Assembly: GCA_025935735.1 (NCBI GenBank)
Contig: JAICUS010000443.1
Span: forward strand, 1-5,178
Reading direction: 5' to 3'
DNA length: 5,178 nucleotides
Origin: Solirubrobacteraceae bacterium
GTDB lineage: Bacteria > Actinomycetota > Thermoleophilia > Solirubrobacterales > Solirubrobacteraceae
Part shown: positions 1 to 5,178 of the stretch, in pieces
Layout: every line of letters starts with the position of its first letter
How positions within the stretch are numbered: the first letter of the stretch is position 1
Program-made: the position numbers and the translations under genes
Notes under the pieces: model-generated
Told to the model about the DNA's origin: nothing
Database searches by the model: none
What the model saw: the letters and a program-made list of their open reading frames with translations, nothing else

Positions 1-261
1 AGCGACGAGGAGCGGGCGATCATGGGCCGCCACGCCGCCCACTGGCATCCCTACATCGACTCGGGCCGCATGGTCGTCTTCGGCCCGGTCCTCGACAGCG
101 GCGGCTCCTGGGGCCTCGCCGTCATCGAGGCCGACGACGAGGACGAGGTCCGCACCCACGCCGACCACGACCCGGTGGTCACCACGGGCACCGGCCGGAT
201 CGAGCTCGGCCGGATGCTGAGGGGCTTCGTCCGCCCGTCCGCTCAGCCCGGCCGGCTGTAG
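1..261 (+). CDS. YCII-domain protein, 3' part (5' end outside window)
   Basis: Reading from base 1 gives 86 residues ending at a TAG stop (259-261). They begin SDEERAIMGRH, run through GRMVVFGPVLD and WGLAVIEADDEDEV, and reach HADHDPVV. This is the usual order of the YCII fold (a small alpha/beta ferredoxin-like domain): a helix with E-x-x-M-x-x-H, the strand G-x-x-x-x-x-GP, a W-G-x-x-x-x-E strand, then the D-P turn before the last strand. An ATG at 22 is in frame, but starting there would remove part of the first helix, and the homologous sequence already runs in from base 1, so the gene most likely begins upstream of the window. YCII proteins are small, often of unknown role; some are domains of dehalogenase-like or sigma-factor-associated proteins. 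It is convergent with the operon on the other strand and need not be related to it. Confidence 0.8.
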   Translation, partial: SDEERAIMGRHAAHWHPYIDSGRMVVFGPVLDSGGSWGLAVIEADDEDEVRTHADHDPVVTTGTGRIELGRMLRGFVRPSAQPGRL

Positions 262-296
262 AACGACGGTCGATCGACAGCGGACGGAGTTCCGGC

Positions 297-316
297 GGCG
301 TGAAAGCCTCAACGCC
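297..316. terminator. weak hairpin in the convergent gap, possible shared terminator
   Basis: The 57-base gap between the two convergent stop codons (262-318) holds GGCGT at 297-301 and its complement ACGCC at 312-316, a 5-bp stem with a 10-base loop. No T-tract follows on either strand. A 10-bp palindrome, GTCGATCGAC, lies at 269-278. The position is where a bidirectional terminator would be expected, but the hairpin is short and could be chance in such GC-rich DNA. Confidence 0.2.
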
Positions 317-318
317 CG

Positions 319-1860
319 CTAATCGACGTTATGTGAACTCGTGACGGGAGCCATCTCCCGGTCCCAGGTGGCCGGGTTGCGGCCGTCGCGGGCCAGCCGG
401 TGCTTGGCCACCTTGCCGGTCGGCGTCTTGGGCAGCGCGTCGACGAACTCCACGTAGCGTGGGACCTGGAAGCGCGCGAGCTCGCGCTCCGCGTGCGCGA
501 TGACGTCGTCGGGCTGCAGCTCGCTGCCGGCGCGGCGCACGATGCAGACCTTCACGTCCTCCTCGGTGAGCTCGGACGGCACCCCGATGGCGGCGCACTC
601 CACGATGTCCGGGTGCGTCAGCAGGCCTTCCTCGACCTCGAAGGCCGAGATGTTCTCGCCGCGCCGGCGGATCGCCTCGTTGGCCCGGCCGATGAAGTAC
701 AGGTTGCCGTCGGCGTCCATGCTGCCCACGTCGCCCGTGTGGAACCACAGGTTGCGGAACGCCGCCGCCGTCGCGTCCGGGTTGCCGAAGTACTCGTCGA
801 GCATGATCGACGGCTCGCGCGGGCGCACGACGATCTCGCCGGCCTCGCCCGGCGGCAGCTCGCGATCCTGCGGGTCGTGGACGCGCACGTCGAACTCGGG
901 GGCGGCGCGGCCGCAGGCGCCCGGGACCCGCGCCCGGCCCGCCGGCTGGGTCACGCAGATGTTGGCCTCGACGGACCCGTACAAGGTGACGAGCTCGAGC
1001 CCGAAGCGGCGCTCGAACTCCGGCGCCCACTCGGGCAGCGGCACGCCCCAGGCCACGCGCACGGGGTTGTCGGCGTCGTCGGGGCGCGGCTCGGCGCGGT
1101 GCAGGATCGACAGCGTCGCGCCCATGTAGTCGAAGACCGTGGCGCCCGTCTCGCGCACCTCGGCCCAGAAGCGTGAGGCGCTGAAGCGCCGCGAGATCGC
1201 CGCCGTGGCGCCGAGCAGCAGCGCGGGCACCGTGGTCAGCGCCGTGGCGTCGGCGTGGAAGAGCGGGAACGGGCAGTAGAGGACGTCGTCGTGGCGCAGC
1301 CCGACGTCGCGGATGAGGATCGACGCCTGGCTGATGAAGTAGCGGTGCGACAGCAGGCACGCCTTGGAGCGGCCGGTGGTGCCCGACGTGAACAGCAGCG
1401 AGGCCGGGTCCGAGAAGCGGGTGGCGGCCGGGGCGGCCGGCTCGTCCCCGTACAGCTCGGCCAGCGGCGTGGCGCCGTCGCCATTGACGATCAGCCGCGG
1501 CGGCTGCGTCGCGTCGAGCAGCGGACCGAGCAGGCCGGCGTCGGCCACCCACACGCGCGCGTCGGCCAGCGCGCACACGTGGGCCAGCGCACGCCCGCGG
1601 AACTCCGTGTTGACGGGCGCCCAGACGGCGCCCAAGCGGTTGGCGGCGAACCAGGTGTGCAGGCACTCCAGCGAATTGGCCATGAACACGAGCAGCCGGT
1701 CGCCGGGCCGCAGGCCGGCCTCGGCGAGCCCGGCGGCCAGCCGCCCCACCTGATCCTCGAAGGCGGCGAAGCTCACCGTCCGCCCGTCGATGCGCAGGAA
1801 CGGCTCGTCGGGCCCGGCGCGCGCGGCCGCGGCGAGCGCGCCGGTCAGCGACTCCGTCAT
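319..1860 (-). CDS. acyl-CoA ligase (AMP-forming), CaiC-like
   Basis: A 513-residue adenylate-forming enzyme that should activate a carboxylic acid to its CoA thioester via an acyl-AMP, in the cytosol. Core motifs are intact and in order: phosphate loop LFTSGTTGRSK at about 156-166, PLFHADA at 199-205, YGSVE at 294-298, WFHTGD at 372-377, GRANEAIRRRGEN at 391-403, and PKTPTGK at 477-483 whose K483 is the expected adenylation lysine. The length is normal for the family. The GEN-x-S-x-x-E-V-E stretch and the region around FDYMGATL resemble carnitine/crotonobetaine-CoA ligases more than long-chain ligases, but the substrate is not determined. The reading frame stays open upstream to 2088, but that part lies inside the crotonase gene and is arginine/alanine-rich shadow. 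The ATG at 1860 is preferred because it forms an ATGA overlap with the upstream stop and has GGGAGGG six bases before it. It is the last gene of the operon. Unusual: residue 394, at the domain-alternation hinge, is Asn rather than Asp or Lys. Confidence 0.92.
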   Translation of the reverse strand: MTESLTGALAAAARAGPDEPFLRIDGRTVSFAAFEDQVGRLAAGLAEAGLRPGDRLLVFMANSLECLHTWFAANRLGAVWAPVNTEFRGRALAHVCALADARVWVADAGLLGPLLDATQPPRLIVNGDGATPLAELYGDEPAAPAATRFSDPASLLFTSGTTGRSKACLLSHRYFISQASILIRDVGLRHDDVLYCPFPLFHADATALTTVPALLLGATAAISRRFSASRFWAEVRETGATVFDYMGATLSILHRAEPRPDDADNPVRVAWGVPLPEWAPEFERRFGLELVTLYGSVEANICVTQPAGRARVPGACGRAAPEFDVRVHDPQDRELPPGEAGEIVVRPREPSIMLDEYFGNPDATAAAFRNLWFHTGDVGSMDADGNLYFIGRANEAIRRRGENISAFEVEEGLLTHPDIVECAAIGVPSELTEEDVKVCIVRRAGSELQPDDVIAHAERELARFQVPRYVEFVDALPKTPTGKVAKHRLARDGRNPATWDREMAPVTSSHNVD

Positions 1861-2621
1861 CGGCCGCCCTCCCGCGCGCGCCGCGCCCGGAACTCGTCGA
1901 TGCCGGCCGCCGCGGCGGGATCGTCGAAGCAGTGCAGCGCGGCGTCGACCTCGGCGGCGAGCACGCTCTCCATGTGCGGCAGCGCGCCCAGCTCCAGGGA
2001 CCGCTTGGTCGCCCGCACCGACCGCGGCGGCCGGCCGGCGAGCTCCGCGGCCAGCTCCCGCGCGGTGGCGCGCGCGTCGTCGGCGCACACGGTGGCCAGG
2101 CCGATGCGCAGCGCCTCCTCGGCCTCGATCCAGCGCGACCGCAGCATCAGGTCCTTGGCGCGCACGAGCCCGACCGTGGCCGCCAGCCGCGCCGCGCCCC
2201 CGCCGGTCACGGCATGGCCGAGCGACACCTCCGGGAAGCGCAGCCGAGTCCCGTGCTCGAGGACGATGAAGTCGGCCGCGAGCGCCAGCTCGGCGCCGCC
2301 GCCGATGGCGTAGCCGTGTACGGCGGCCACCACCGCGCCCGCGGCCGACGTCAGCAGGCGGGTCAGCTCCTGCAACTGCTCGAACGCCTCCCGCAACTCG
2401 TCCGCTCCGCCGGTCTCCGGCGCCAGCGTCGCGTGCAGGTCCTCCCCGACGCAGAACGCGCGCCCGGCGCCTTCCAGCACGATCGCCCGCGCGCCGCGCA
2501 GCGAGCGCAGCGTCGCGACCAGCTCGCGCAGCAGCTCCGGGTCGATGGCGTTCAGCCGCTCCGGCCGGTTGAGCCGGACGACGGCGACCCCACCGTCCTC
2601 CTCGGCCTCGACGGCGCTCAT
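1857..2621 (-). CDS. enoyl-CoA hydratase/isomerase (crotonase family)
   Basis: A 254-residue crotonase-fold enzyme acting on an acyl-CoA in the cytosol. The N-terminal strand VAVVRLNRPERLNAI (about 12-26) is typical. AFCVGEDL (55-62) supplies the first oxyanion-hole backbone NH, and GYAIGGGAELALAADF (103-118) the second. Two acidic residues, E111 (GGGAEL) and E131 (FPE), are exactly 20 residues apart, as are the catalytic pair Glu144/Glu164 of rat mitochondrial enoyl-CoA hydratase, so hydratase chemistry looks possible. Other crotonase reactions (isomerase, lyase) are not excluded. The C-terminal helices (RSVRATKRSLE, then FDDPAAAAGIDEFRARR) are also typical. The ATG overlaps the stop of the thioesterase gene (ATGA) and has GGAG five bases upstream. 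Its own stop overlaps the ligase start in the same way. Substrate unknown; context suggests the CoA ester made by the downstream ligase. Confidence 0.92.
   Translation of the reverse strand: MSAVEAEEDGGVAVVRLNRPERLNAIDPELLRELVATLRSLRGARAIVLEGAGRAFCVGEDLHATLAPETGGADELREAFEQLQELTRLLTSAAGAVVAAVHGYAIGGGAELALAADFIVLEHGTRLRFPEVSLGHAVTGGGAARLAATVGLVRAKDLMLRSRWIEAEEALRIGLATVCADDARATARELAAELAGRPPRSVRATKRSLELGALPHMESVLAAEVDAALHCFDDPAAAAGIDEFRARRAREGGR
1867..1873 (-). promoter_or_regulatory. Shine-Dalgarno that fixes the ligase start
   Basis: On the minus strand GGGAGGG lies six bases before the ATG at 1860, within the last codons of the preceding crotonase gene. It supports 1860 over the upstream in-frame start at 2088. 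Confidence 0.75.
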
Positions 2622-2998
2622 GCGCGCTCCAGTGCGGCGAGGATCGTCGCGCGCGGCACGATCGCGCGGTCGTGCTCCACCCGGGCCACCACCTCGCCGG
2701 CGTCCCGCACCTCGACCGTGAAGCCGAGGCGGCGGCCGTCGCTGCGGTCCAGCCGGGCCCGGGCGACCAGCGTCGCGCCGACGCGGCTCGGGCGCAGGTG
2801 CTCGATGCGGGCGCCAGCGCCCACGCTCAGCTCATCGGCGCCCAGCTCCCCCGCGATCATCGCATGGCACGCCAGCTCGGCCAGGCCGAGGACGAACGGC
2901 GTGGAGGCCGCCGGGGGCAACCCGGGATCCCAGGCCGCGGCCGTGTCGGACTCGCCGACGGTGCGGGACGTCTCGGCGGTGCTGCCGATGCGATTCAT
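2618..2998 (-). CDS. FlK-like hot-dog thioesterase
   Basis: A 126-residue protein that I align, without gaps from residue 33 to 111, to Streptomyces cattleya fluoroacetyl-CoA thioesterase FlK recalled from memory. With a constant offset of nine, FlK's catalytic Thr42, Glu50 and His76 fall on T33, E41 and H67. Gly69 falls on G60, Arg120 on R111, and the shared GRRL block on 88-91. The protein should be a dimeric hot-dog thioesterase hydrolysing an acyl-CoA to acid plus CoA. FlK's lid residue Phe36 would correspond to L27, so fluoroacetyl-CoA specificity should not be assumed; most members of this family have unknown substrates. The first 20 residues look disordered. The start is set by the ATGA overlap with the lipoprotein stop, with GGAG five bases upstream; the stop overlaps the crotonase start. 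An alternative label would be a generic MaoC/4HBT-type hot-dog protein, but the active-site match argues for the FlK group. Confidence 0.82.
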   Translation of the reverse strand: MNRIGSTAETSRTVGESDTAAAWDPGLPPAASTPFVLGLAELACHAMIAGELGADELSVGAGARIEHLRPSRVGATLVARARLDRSDGRRLGFTVEVRDAGEVVARVEHDRAIVPRATILAALERA

Positions 2999-4233
2999 GT
3001 GCCCTCCGGCTGCAGGACGGTGTTGAACACGAGCTGACCGCCCACGATCTTGTAGCCGCCGTAGCGCGTGAGCGTCGTGTCGCCGTCGCGGTCGATCGAG
3101 TAGGTGCCGAGCACCGACCGGCGATCGCGCGTGGCGAAGAACGCGTCGAGCACCTGCCGGCGGTCGGCGCAGTCCTTGGCCCGGCGCATGGCGTCGAGGA
3201 CGACGCTCATCGCCTCGTAACCGTAGATCGCGTAGGTCTCCGGCGCGGTGCCGAAGCGGGCCCGGTAGTGCGCGAAGAAGCGCTGCGCGGCCGGCGGGTA
3301 GTACTTGGGCGGCAGCGTCGAGACCGTGATGAACGTGTTCCGGCCGGGTGCGCCGACCTGCGAGTAGAACGAGCTCTCGGCCACGCCGTCGGGCCCGAAC
3401 AGCTTCAGCTGGGGGTTCGCGGCGTAGAGGTCCTTCCACAGCTGGATGGCGCCCCCGTAGGTGTTGCCGCCGAAGAACACGCTGTCGCCGTCGCGCGAGG
3501 TGACGGCCTGCGCGAGGCTGCGGTAGTTGGCCGCCTTCTCGTCGATGCGCTGGTTCGCCAGCACGGTGATCCCCGCCCGCCGGGCGTCGAGGGCCACGTT
3601 CTGGGCCAGGCCGCTGCCGTAGGTCTCGCCGTCGTTGAGGATGAACACCCGCCGGGTGCCCTCGCGCTTCATGTACTCCACGACCGCCGCGGCCTGGATG
3701 TTGTCGGCCGGGACGACGCGGCCGAACGTCCGCCGGCCGCTCGGGTAGTACTTGGCCGGCTCGCCCGGCGCGGCGCCGGCGGCCTTCGTCAGCCCGACGT
3801 ACGTCGCCGACGGGCTGATCTCGAGCAACGGCATCTGGTTGAGGATCGGGATCGCCACCGCCGACGCCCCGGAGTTGAACTCGCCGAGGTAGGCGATCGC
3901 CGACTTGTCGCCGAGCGCCTTGCGCGCGTTCGCCGACACCGCCGCGGGGTCCCACTGCGCGGCGGCCGCGGTGCTGTCGTCCAGCGGCACGTAGGAGACC
4001 CGGCAGGCGCCGCCCTTGCCGCCGTGCTCGGCCAGCGCGAGCCTCTCGCCATTGATCACGCCGCGGGCCTGCCCGCCGGTCGTGCCCTGCAGCGGCTGGC
4101 TCGAGTAGATCGTGACCTGCTTGGACGCGGTCGCGGCGTTCGCGCCCGGTTGGTCGGCATTGCCGCCCCCACAGGCGGCGAGGGCGGAAGCAGCGGCGGT
4201 CAGCGACACCACCGCGATTGGATGCAGGCGCAC
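2995..4233 (-). CDS. ABC transporter substrate-binding lipoprotein, LivJ/branched-chain type
   Basis: A 412-residue extracytoplasmic binding protein of the periplasmic-binding-protein type 1 fold. The N-terminus has a hydrophobic signal (residues 5-20) and a lipobox L-A-A-C with the lipid-anchored Cys at 21, followed by a Gly/Asn/Ala linker to about 38. Family landmarks are the first strand VTIYSSQPLQG (40-50), the helix with GVINGERLALAEHGGKGG (58-75), LGEFNSGASAVAIPILNQ (116-133), FGRVVPADNIQAAA (170-183), and NDGETYGSGLA (200-210). Two further Cys, C77 and C355, could be oxidised outside the cell. The start is GTG, preceded by a GAGGAGAGAGG purine tract. The usual livHMGF permease and ATPase genes do not follow; thioesterase, crotonase and ligase genes do. 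The ligand is therefore more likely an organic or aromatic acid than an amino acid, but this is inference. The protein leads the operon and its stop overlaps the next start by four bases. Confidence 0.92.
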   Translation of the reverse strand: MRLHPIAVVSLTAAASALAACGGGNADQPGANAATASKQVTIYSSQPLQGTTGGQARGVINGERLALAEHGGKGGACRVSYVPLDDSTAAAAQWDPAAVSANARKALGDKSAIAYLGEFNSGASAVAIPILNQMPLLEISPSATYVGLTKAAGAAPGEPAKYYPSGRRTFGRVVPADNIQAAAVVEYMKREGTRRVFILNDGETYGSGLAQNVALDARRAGITVLANQRIDEKAANYRSLAQAVTSRDGDSVFFGGNTYGGAIQLWKDLYAANPQLKLFGPDGVAESSFYSQVGAPGRNTFITVSTLPPKYYPPAAQRFFAHYRARFGTAPETYAIYGYEAMSVVLDAMRRAKDCADRRQVLDAFFATRDRRSVLGTYSIDRDGDTTLTRYGGYKIVGGQLVFNTVLQPEGT

Positions 4234-4240
4234 TGGTACC

Positions 4241-4250
4241 CCTCTCTCCT
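4241..4250 (-). promoter_or_regulatory. ribosome binding site of the lipoprotein gene
   Basis: On the minus strand AGGAGAGAGG ends seven bases before the GTG at 4233. The strong purine tract, together with the signal peptide that begins right after it, supports the GTG as the true start. Confidence 0.8.
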
Positions 4251-4278
4251 CGGGATCGGCGGCACGGGAACCCGCTTC

Positions 4279-4307
4279 AGGCTACAGGTTGTGACACAAT
4301 TTGACAA
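4279..4307 (-). promoter_or_regulatory. predicted sigma-70-type promoter of the four-gene operon
   Basis: On the minus strand TTGTCA (4307-4302; five of six to the 35 consensus) is followed by a 17-base spacer and TAGCCT (4284-4279), which fits the loose actinobacterial TANNNT 10 element. Transcription would start near 4272, leaving a leader of about 38 bases. The spacer contains the inverted repeat at 4289-4299, so bound regulator would block polymerase. Confidence 0.5.
4289..4299. promoter_or_regulatory. inverted repeat, likely operator for the GntR regulator
   Basis: TTGTGACACAA is a perfect 11-base inverted repeat centred on A4294. It fits TNGTNNNACNA, the pattern described for LldR and similar FCD-type GntR repressors. 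It sits between the divergent genes and inside the predicted operon promoter, suggesting repression of the operon and probably autoregulation by the adjacent regulator. Binding is inferred. Confidence 0.6.
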
Positions 4308-4316
4308 CGCCACAAT
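4289..4316 (+). promoter_or_regulatory. possible promoter of the GntR regulator
   Basis: TTGTGA (4289-4294), a 16-base spacer and CACAAT (4311-4316) give four of six matches in each hexamer. Transcription would start near 4323, about 38 bases before the ATG at 4361. An exact TTGACA occurs at 4301-4306, but no acceptable 10 element lies 16-18 bases after it. The two divergent promoters would overlap on the operator. Confidence 0.25.
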
Positions 4317-4317
4317 T
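4295..4317. repeat. two CACAATT direct repeats in the divergent control region
   Basis: CACAATT occurs at 4295-4301 and again at 4311-4317, 16 bases apart. The first copy includes the right arm of the inverted repeat at 4289-4299; the second could be an auxiliary half-site for the regulator. Between them TTGACAA (4301-4307) is another small inverted repeat. These A/T-rich elements stand out from the GC-rich surroundings. Confidence 0.5.
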
Positions 4318-4360
4318 CGCCAGCGTCCTGCACGCCTGCGAGAATCGCCGCCGAGAGCCG

Positions 4361-5032
4361 ATGGCCGAGCGAATCCAGACCCTCCCGCGCGTCTCCACCG
4401 TCGAGGCGCTCGCCGCCGTGCTGCGCCGCCAGATCCTCACCGGCGAGCTGCCCCCGGGCAGCCAGCTGCGGGAGATCGAGCTCGCGCAGGGCTTCGGGGT
4501 GGGACGGCACTCGCTGCGCGCGGCGCTCCAGGCCCTCGTGCACGAGGGGCTCCTCCACCACGAGCCGCACCGGGGCGTGTTCGTGCCGCAGATGGAGGCG
4601 GCCGACGTGGAGGACCTGTTCCGGCTGCGGACCGCGCTGGAGGTCGAGGCGGCGCGCACGCTCGTGCTCCGCGGCACGGCCGTGGACGACGCGGTGCGGT
4701 GCGTCGAGGCGCTGGAGGCACTGAGCGGCGAGGAGCCGTGGGACGAGGTCATCGAGCTCGACCTCGGCTTCCATCGTGCGCTGATCGACGCCGTCGGCAG
4801 CCGCCACCTGAGCCAGGCGTTCGCCTCCTTGCAGGCGCAGCTGCGGCTGATGAACGCCCAGCTGCGCCCGCAGTACGAGCGCGCCGACAAGGTGGGGCGC
4901 GAGCATCGCGCGGTGCTGGATGCGATCCTCAGCGGCGACGTCGCGACGGCCGAGCACGCGCTGCGCGCCCACCTGGAGCACGGCGTGCAGGAGATCGTCA
5001 GCCCCGAGCCTCAGCCGGGCGCGCCGGTGTAG
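4361..5032 (+). CDS. GntR-family transcriptional regulator, FadR/FCD subfamily
   Basis: A 223-residue DNA-binding regulator. A winged helix-turn-helix spans about 11-77 (ILTGELPPGSQLREIELAQ, recognition helix about GRHSLRAALQAL, wing HHEPHRGVFVP). An all-helical FCD ligand domain follows from about 82 to 212. D134, H138 (ELDLGFH), H182 (REHRAVLDAI) and H204 (LRAHLEH) match the metal ligands of FCD proteins; their spacings of 4, 44 and 22 are close to 4, 43 and 22 in TM0439. Such regulators typically bind a metal-chelated carboxylic acid and then leave DNA. The frame is open back to a TTG at 4301, but that would place 20 untypical residues over the operator; the ATG at 4361 gives the usual length. 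No strong Shine-Dalgarno precedes it (GAGAG at 4353-4357 only), so the start is moderately certain. Divergent to the operon, it is its probable repressor. Confidence 0.9.
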   Translation: MAERIQTLPRVSTVEALAAVLRRQILTGELPPGSQLREIELAQGFGVGRHSLRAALQALVHEGLLHHEPHRGVFVPQMEAADVEDLFRLRTALEVEAARTLVLRGTAVDDAVRCVEALEALSGEEPWDEVIELDLGFHRALIDAVGSRHLSQAFASLQAQLRLMNAQLRPQYERADKVGREHRAVLDAILSGDVATAEHALRAHLEHGVQEIVSPEPQPGAPV

Positions 5033-5085
5033 AACGCCCGTTGTGCGCTGCTCGGCGGCACGGGCCGTGTTCATGTGGCGTGCCT

Positions 5086-5178
5086 ATGCTTGCCGGCCTG
5101 CGCCGCGCCGGTCTCACGCTCCTGGTCTTCCTGCTGCTCGCGGCGCCCGCGCAGGCGCTGATCCCGAACGACCCCGGG
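5086..5178 (+). CDS. start of a secreted protein, probably a subtilisin-like (S8) protease; cut by right edge
   Basis: Thirty-one codons are visible from ATG 5086. They encode a classic signal peptide: arginines at 6 and 7, a hydrophobic core LTLLVFLLLAA (10-20), and an A-Q-A cleavage site at about 22-24. The mature protein begins LIPNDPG. A P-N-D-P stretch right after the signal is characteristic of subtilases, where it precedes a Q-W-x-L motif, but the window ends before that motif. A GTG at 5080 is an alternative in-frame start; neither has a clear Shine-Dalgarno. The gene lies 53 bases after the regulator on the same strand, with no convincing terminator between, and is probably functionally separate. 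Confidence 0.6.
   Translation, partial: MLAGLRRAGLTLLVFLLLAAPAQALIPNDPG

Noticed and set aside
269..278. Palindrome GTCGATCGAC near the end of the YCII gene
   Set aside because: Several 10-base palindromes are expected by chance in a window of this size, and it lies between convergent stop codons with no promoter nearby.
1861..2088. N-terminal extension of the ligase to 2088
   Set aside because: The extra 76 residues are low-complexity Arg/Ala sequence inside the crotonase gene. The 1860 ATG has an ATGA overlap and a good ribosome site.
1255..2313. A 352-codon plus-strand open frame opposite the ligase and crotonase genes
   Set aside because: The translation is rich in Arg, Gly, Ala and Gln with no recognisable motif. 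It spans the junction of two well-supported genes on the other strand; this is the usual shadow in GC-rich DNA.
2618..3955. A long minus-strand frame joining lipoprotein-region sequence to the thioesterase
   Set aside because: Its first two-thirds is the lipoprotein gene read out of frame. The thioesterase has its own ATG at 2998 with a ribosome site.
5036..5065. GCCCGT/ACGGGC inverted repeat after the GntR stop as a terminator
   Set aside because: The stem is six bases with an 18-base loop and no T-tract follows, so it is too weak to call.
4277..5074. A 265-codon minus-strand open frame opposite the GntR gene
   Set aside because: It is composition-biased and has no family resemblance, while the plus-strand frame is a clear GntR/FCD protein. 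It would also run through the divergent promoter region.

Overview
The window is a very GC-rich bacterial segment (by eye about 70% G+C, with long spurious antisense reading frames). It reads as an actinobacterial chromosome. The LivJ-type lipoprotein style, the YCII protein and the FCD-type GntR regulator would suit soil Actinomycetota, perhaps Thermoleophilia/Solirubrobacterales, but that placement is inferred from general familiarity and not from a marker gene. No RNA gene, insertion sequence, CRISPR array or phage gene was seen.

Layout. (1) Positions 1-261, plus strand: the 3' part of a YCII-domain protein cut by the left edge. (2) Positions 262-318: a short convergent gap with only a weak hairpin. 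(3) Positions 319-4233, minus strand: a compact four-gene operon, in transcription order a LivJ-like substrate-binding lipoprotein, a small hot-dog thioesterase resembling fluoroacetyl-CoA thioesterase FlK, an enoyl-CoA hydratase/isomerase, and a CaiC-like acyl-CoA ligase. All three junctions are ATGA stop/start overlaps with a Shine-Dalgarno inside the preceding gene. (4) Positions 4234-4360: a divergent control region with a minus-strand promoter whose 35/10 spacer holds the perfect inverted repeat TTGTGACACAA, a good fit to operators of FCD-type GntR regulators. (5) Positions 4361-5032, plus strand: a GntR/FCD regulator with an intact metal-binding Asp-His-His-His set. (6) Positions 5086-5178, plus strand: the start of a secreted protein, probably a subtilisin-like protease, cut by the right edge.

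How the genes may work together (inference): the lipoprotein captures an organic acid outside the cell, the ligase makes its CoA thioester, the crotonase-fold enzyme hydrates, isomerises or otherwise modifies it, and the thioesterase releases the product acid and recycles CoA. The GntR regulator would act as a ligand-responsive switch on the shared intergenic region. There is no acyl-CoA dehydrogenase, hydroxyacyl-CoA dehydrogenase, thiolase, CoA-transferase or ABC permease in the window, so the operon does not look like complete beta-oxidation. It most resembles in logic the CaiC/CaiD carnitine module, with a thioesterase taking the release step. The substrate cannot be read from the sequence.
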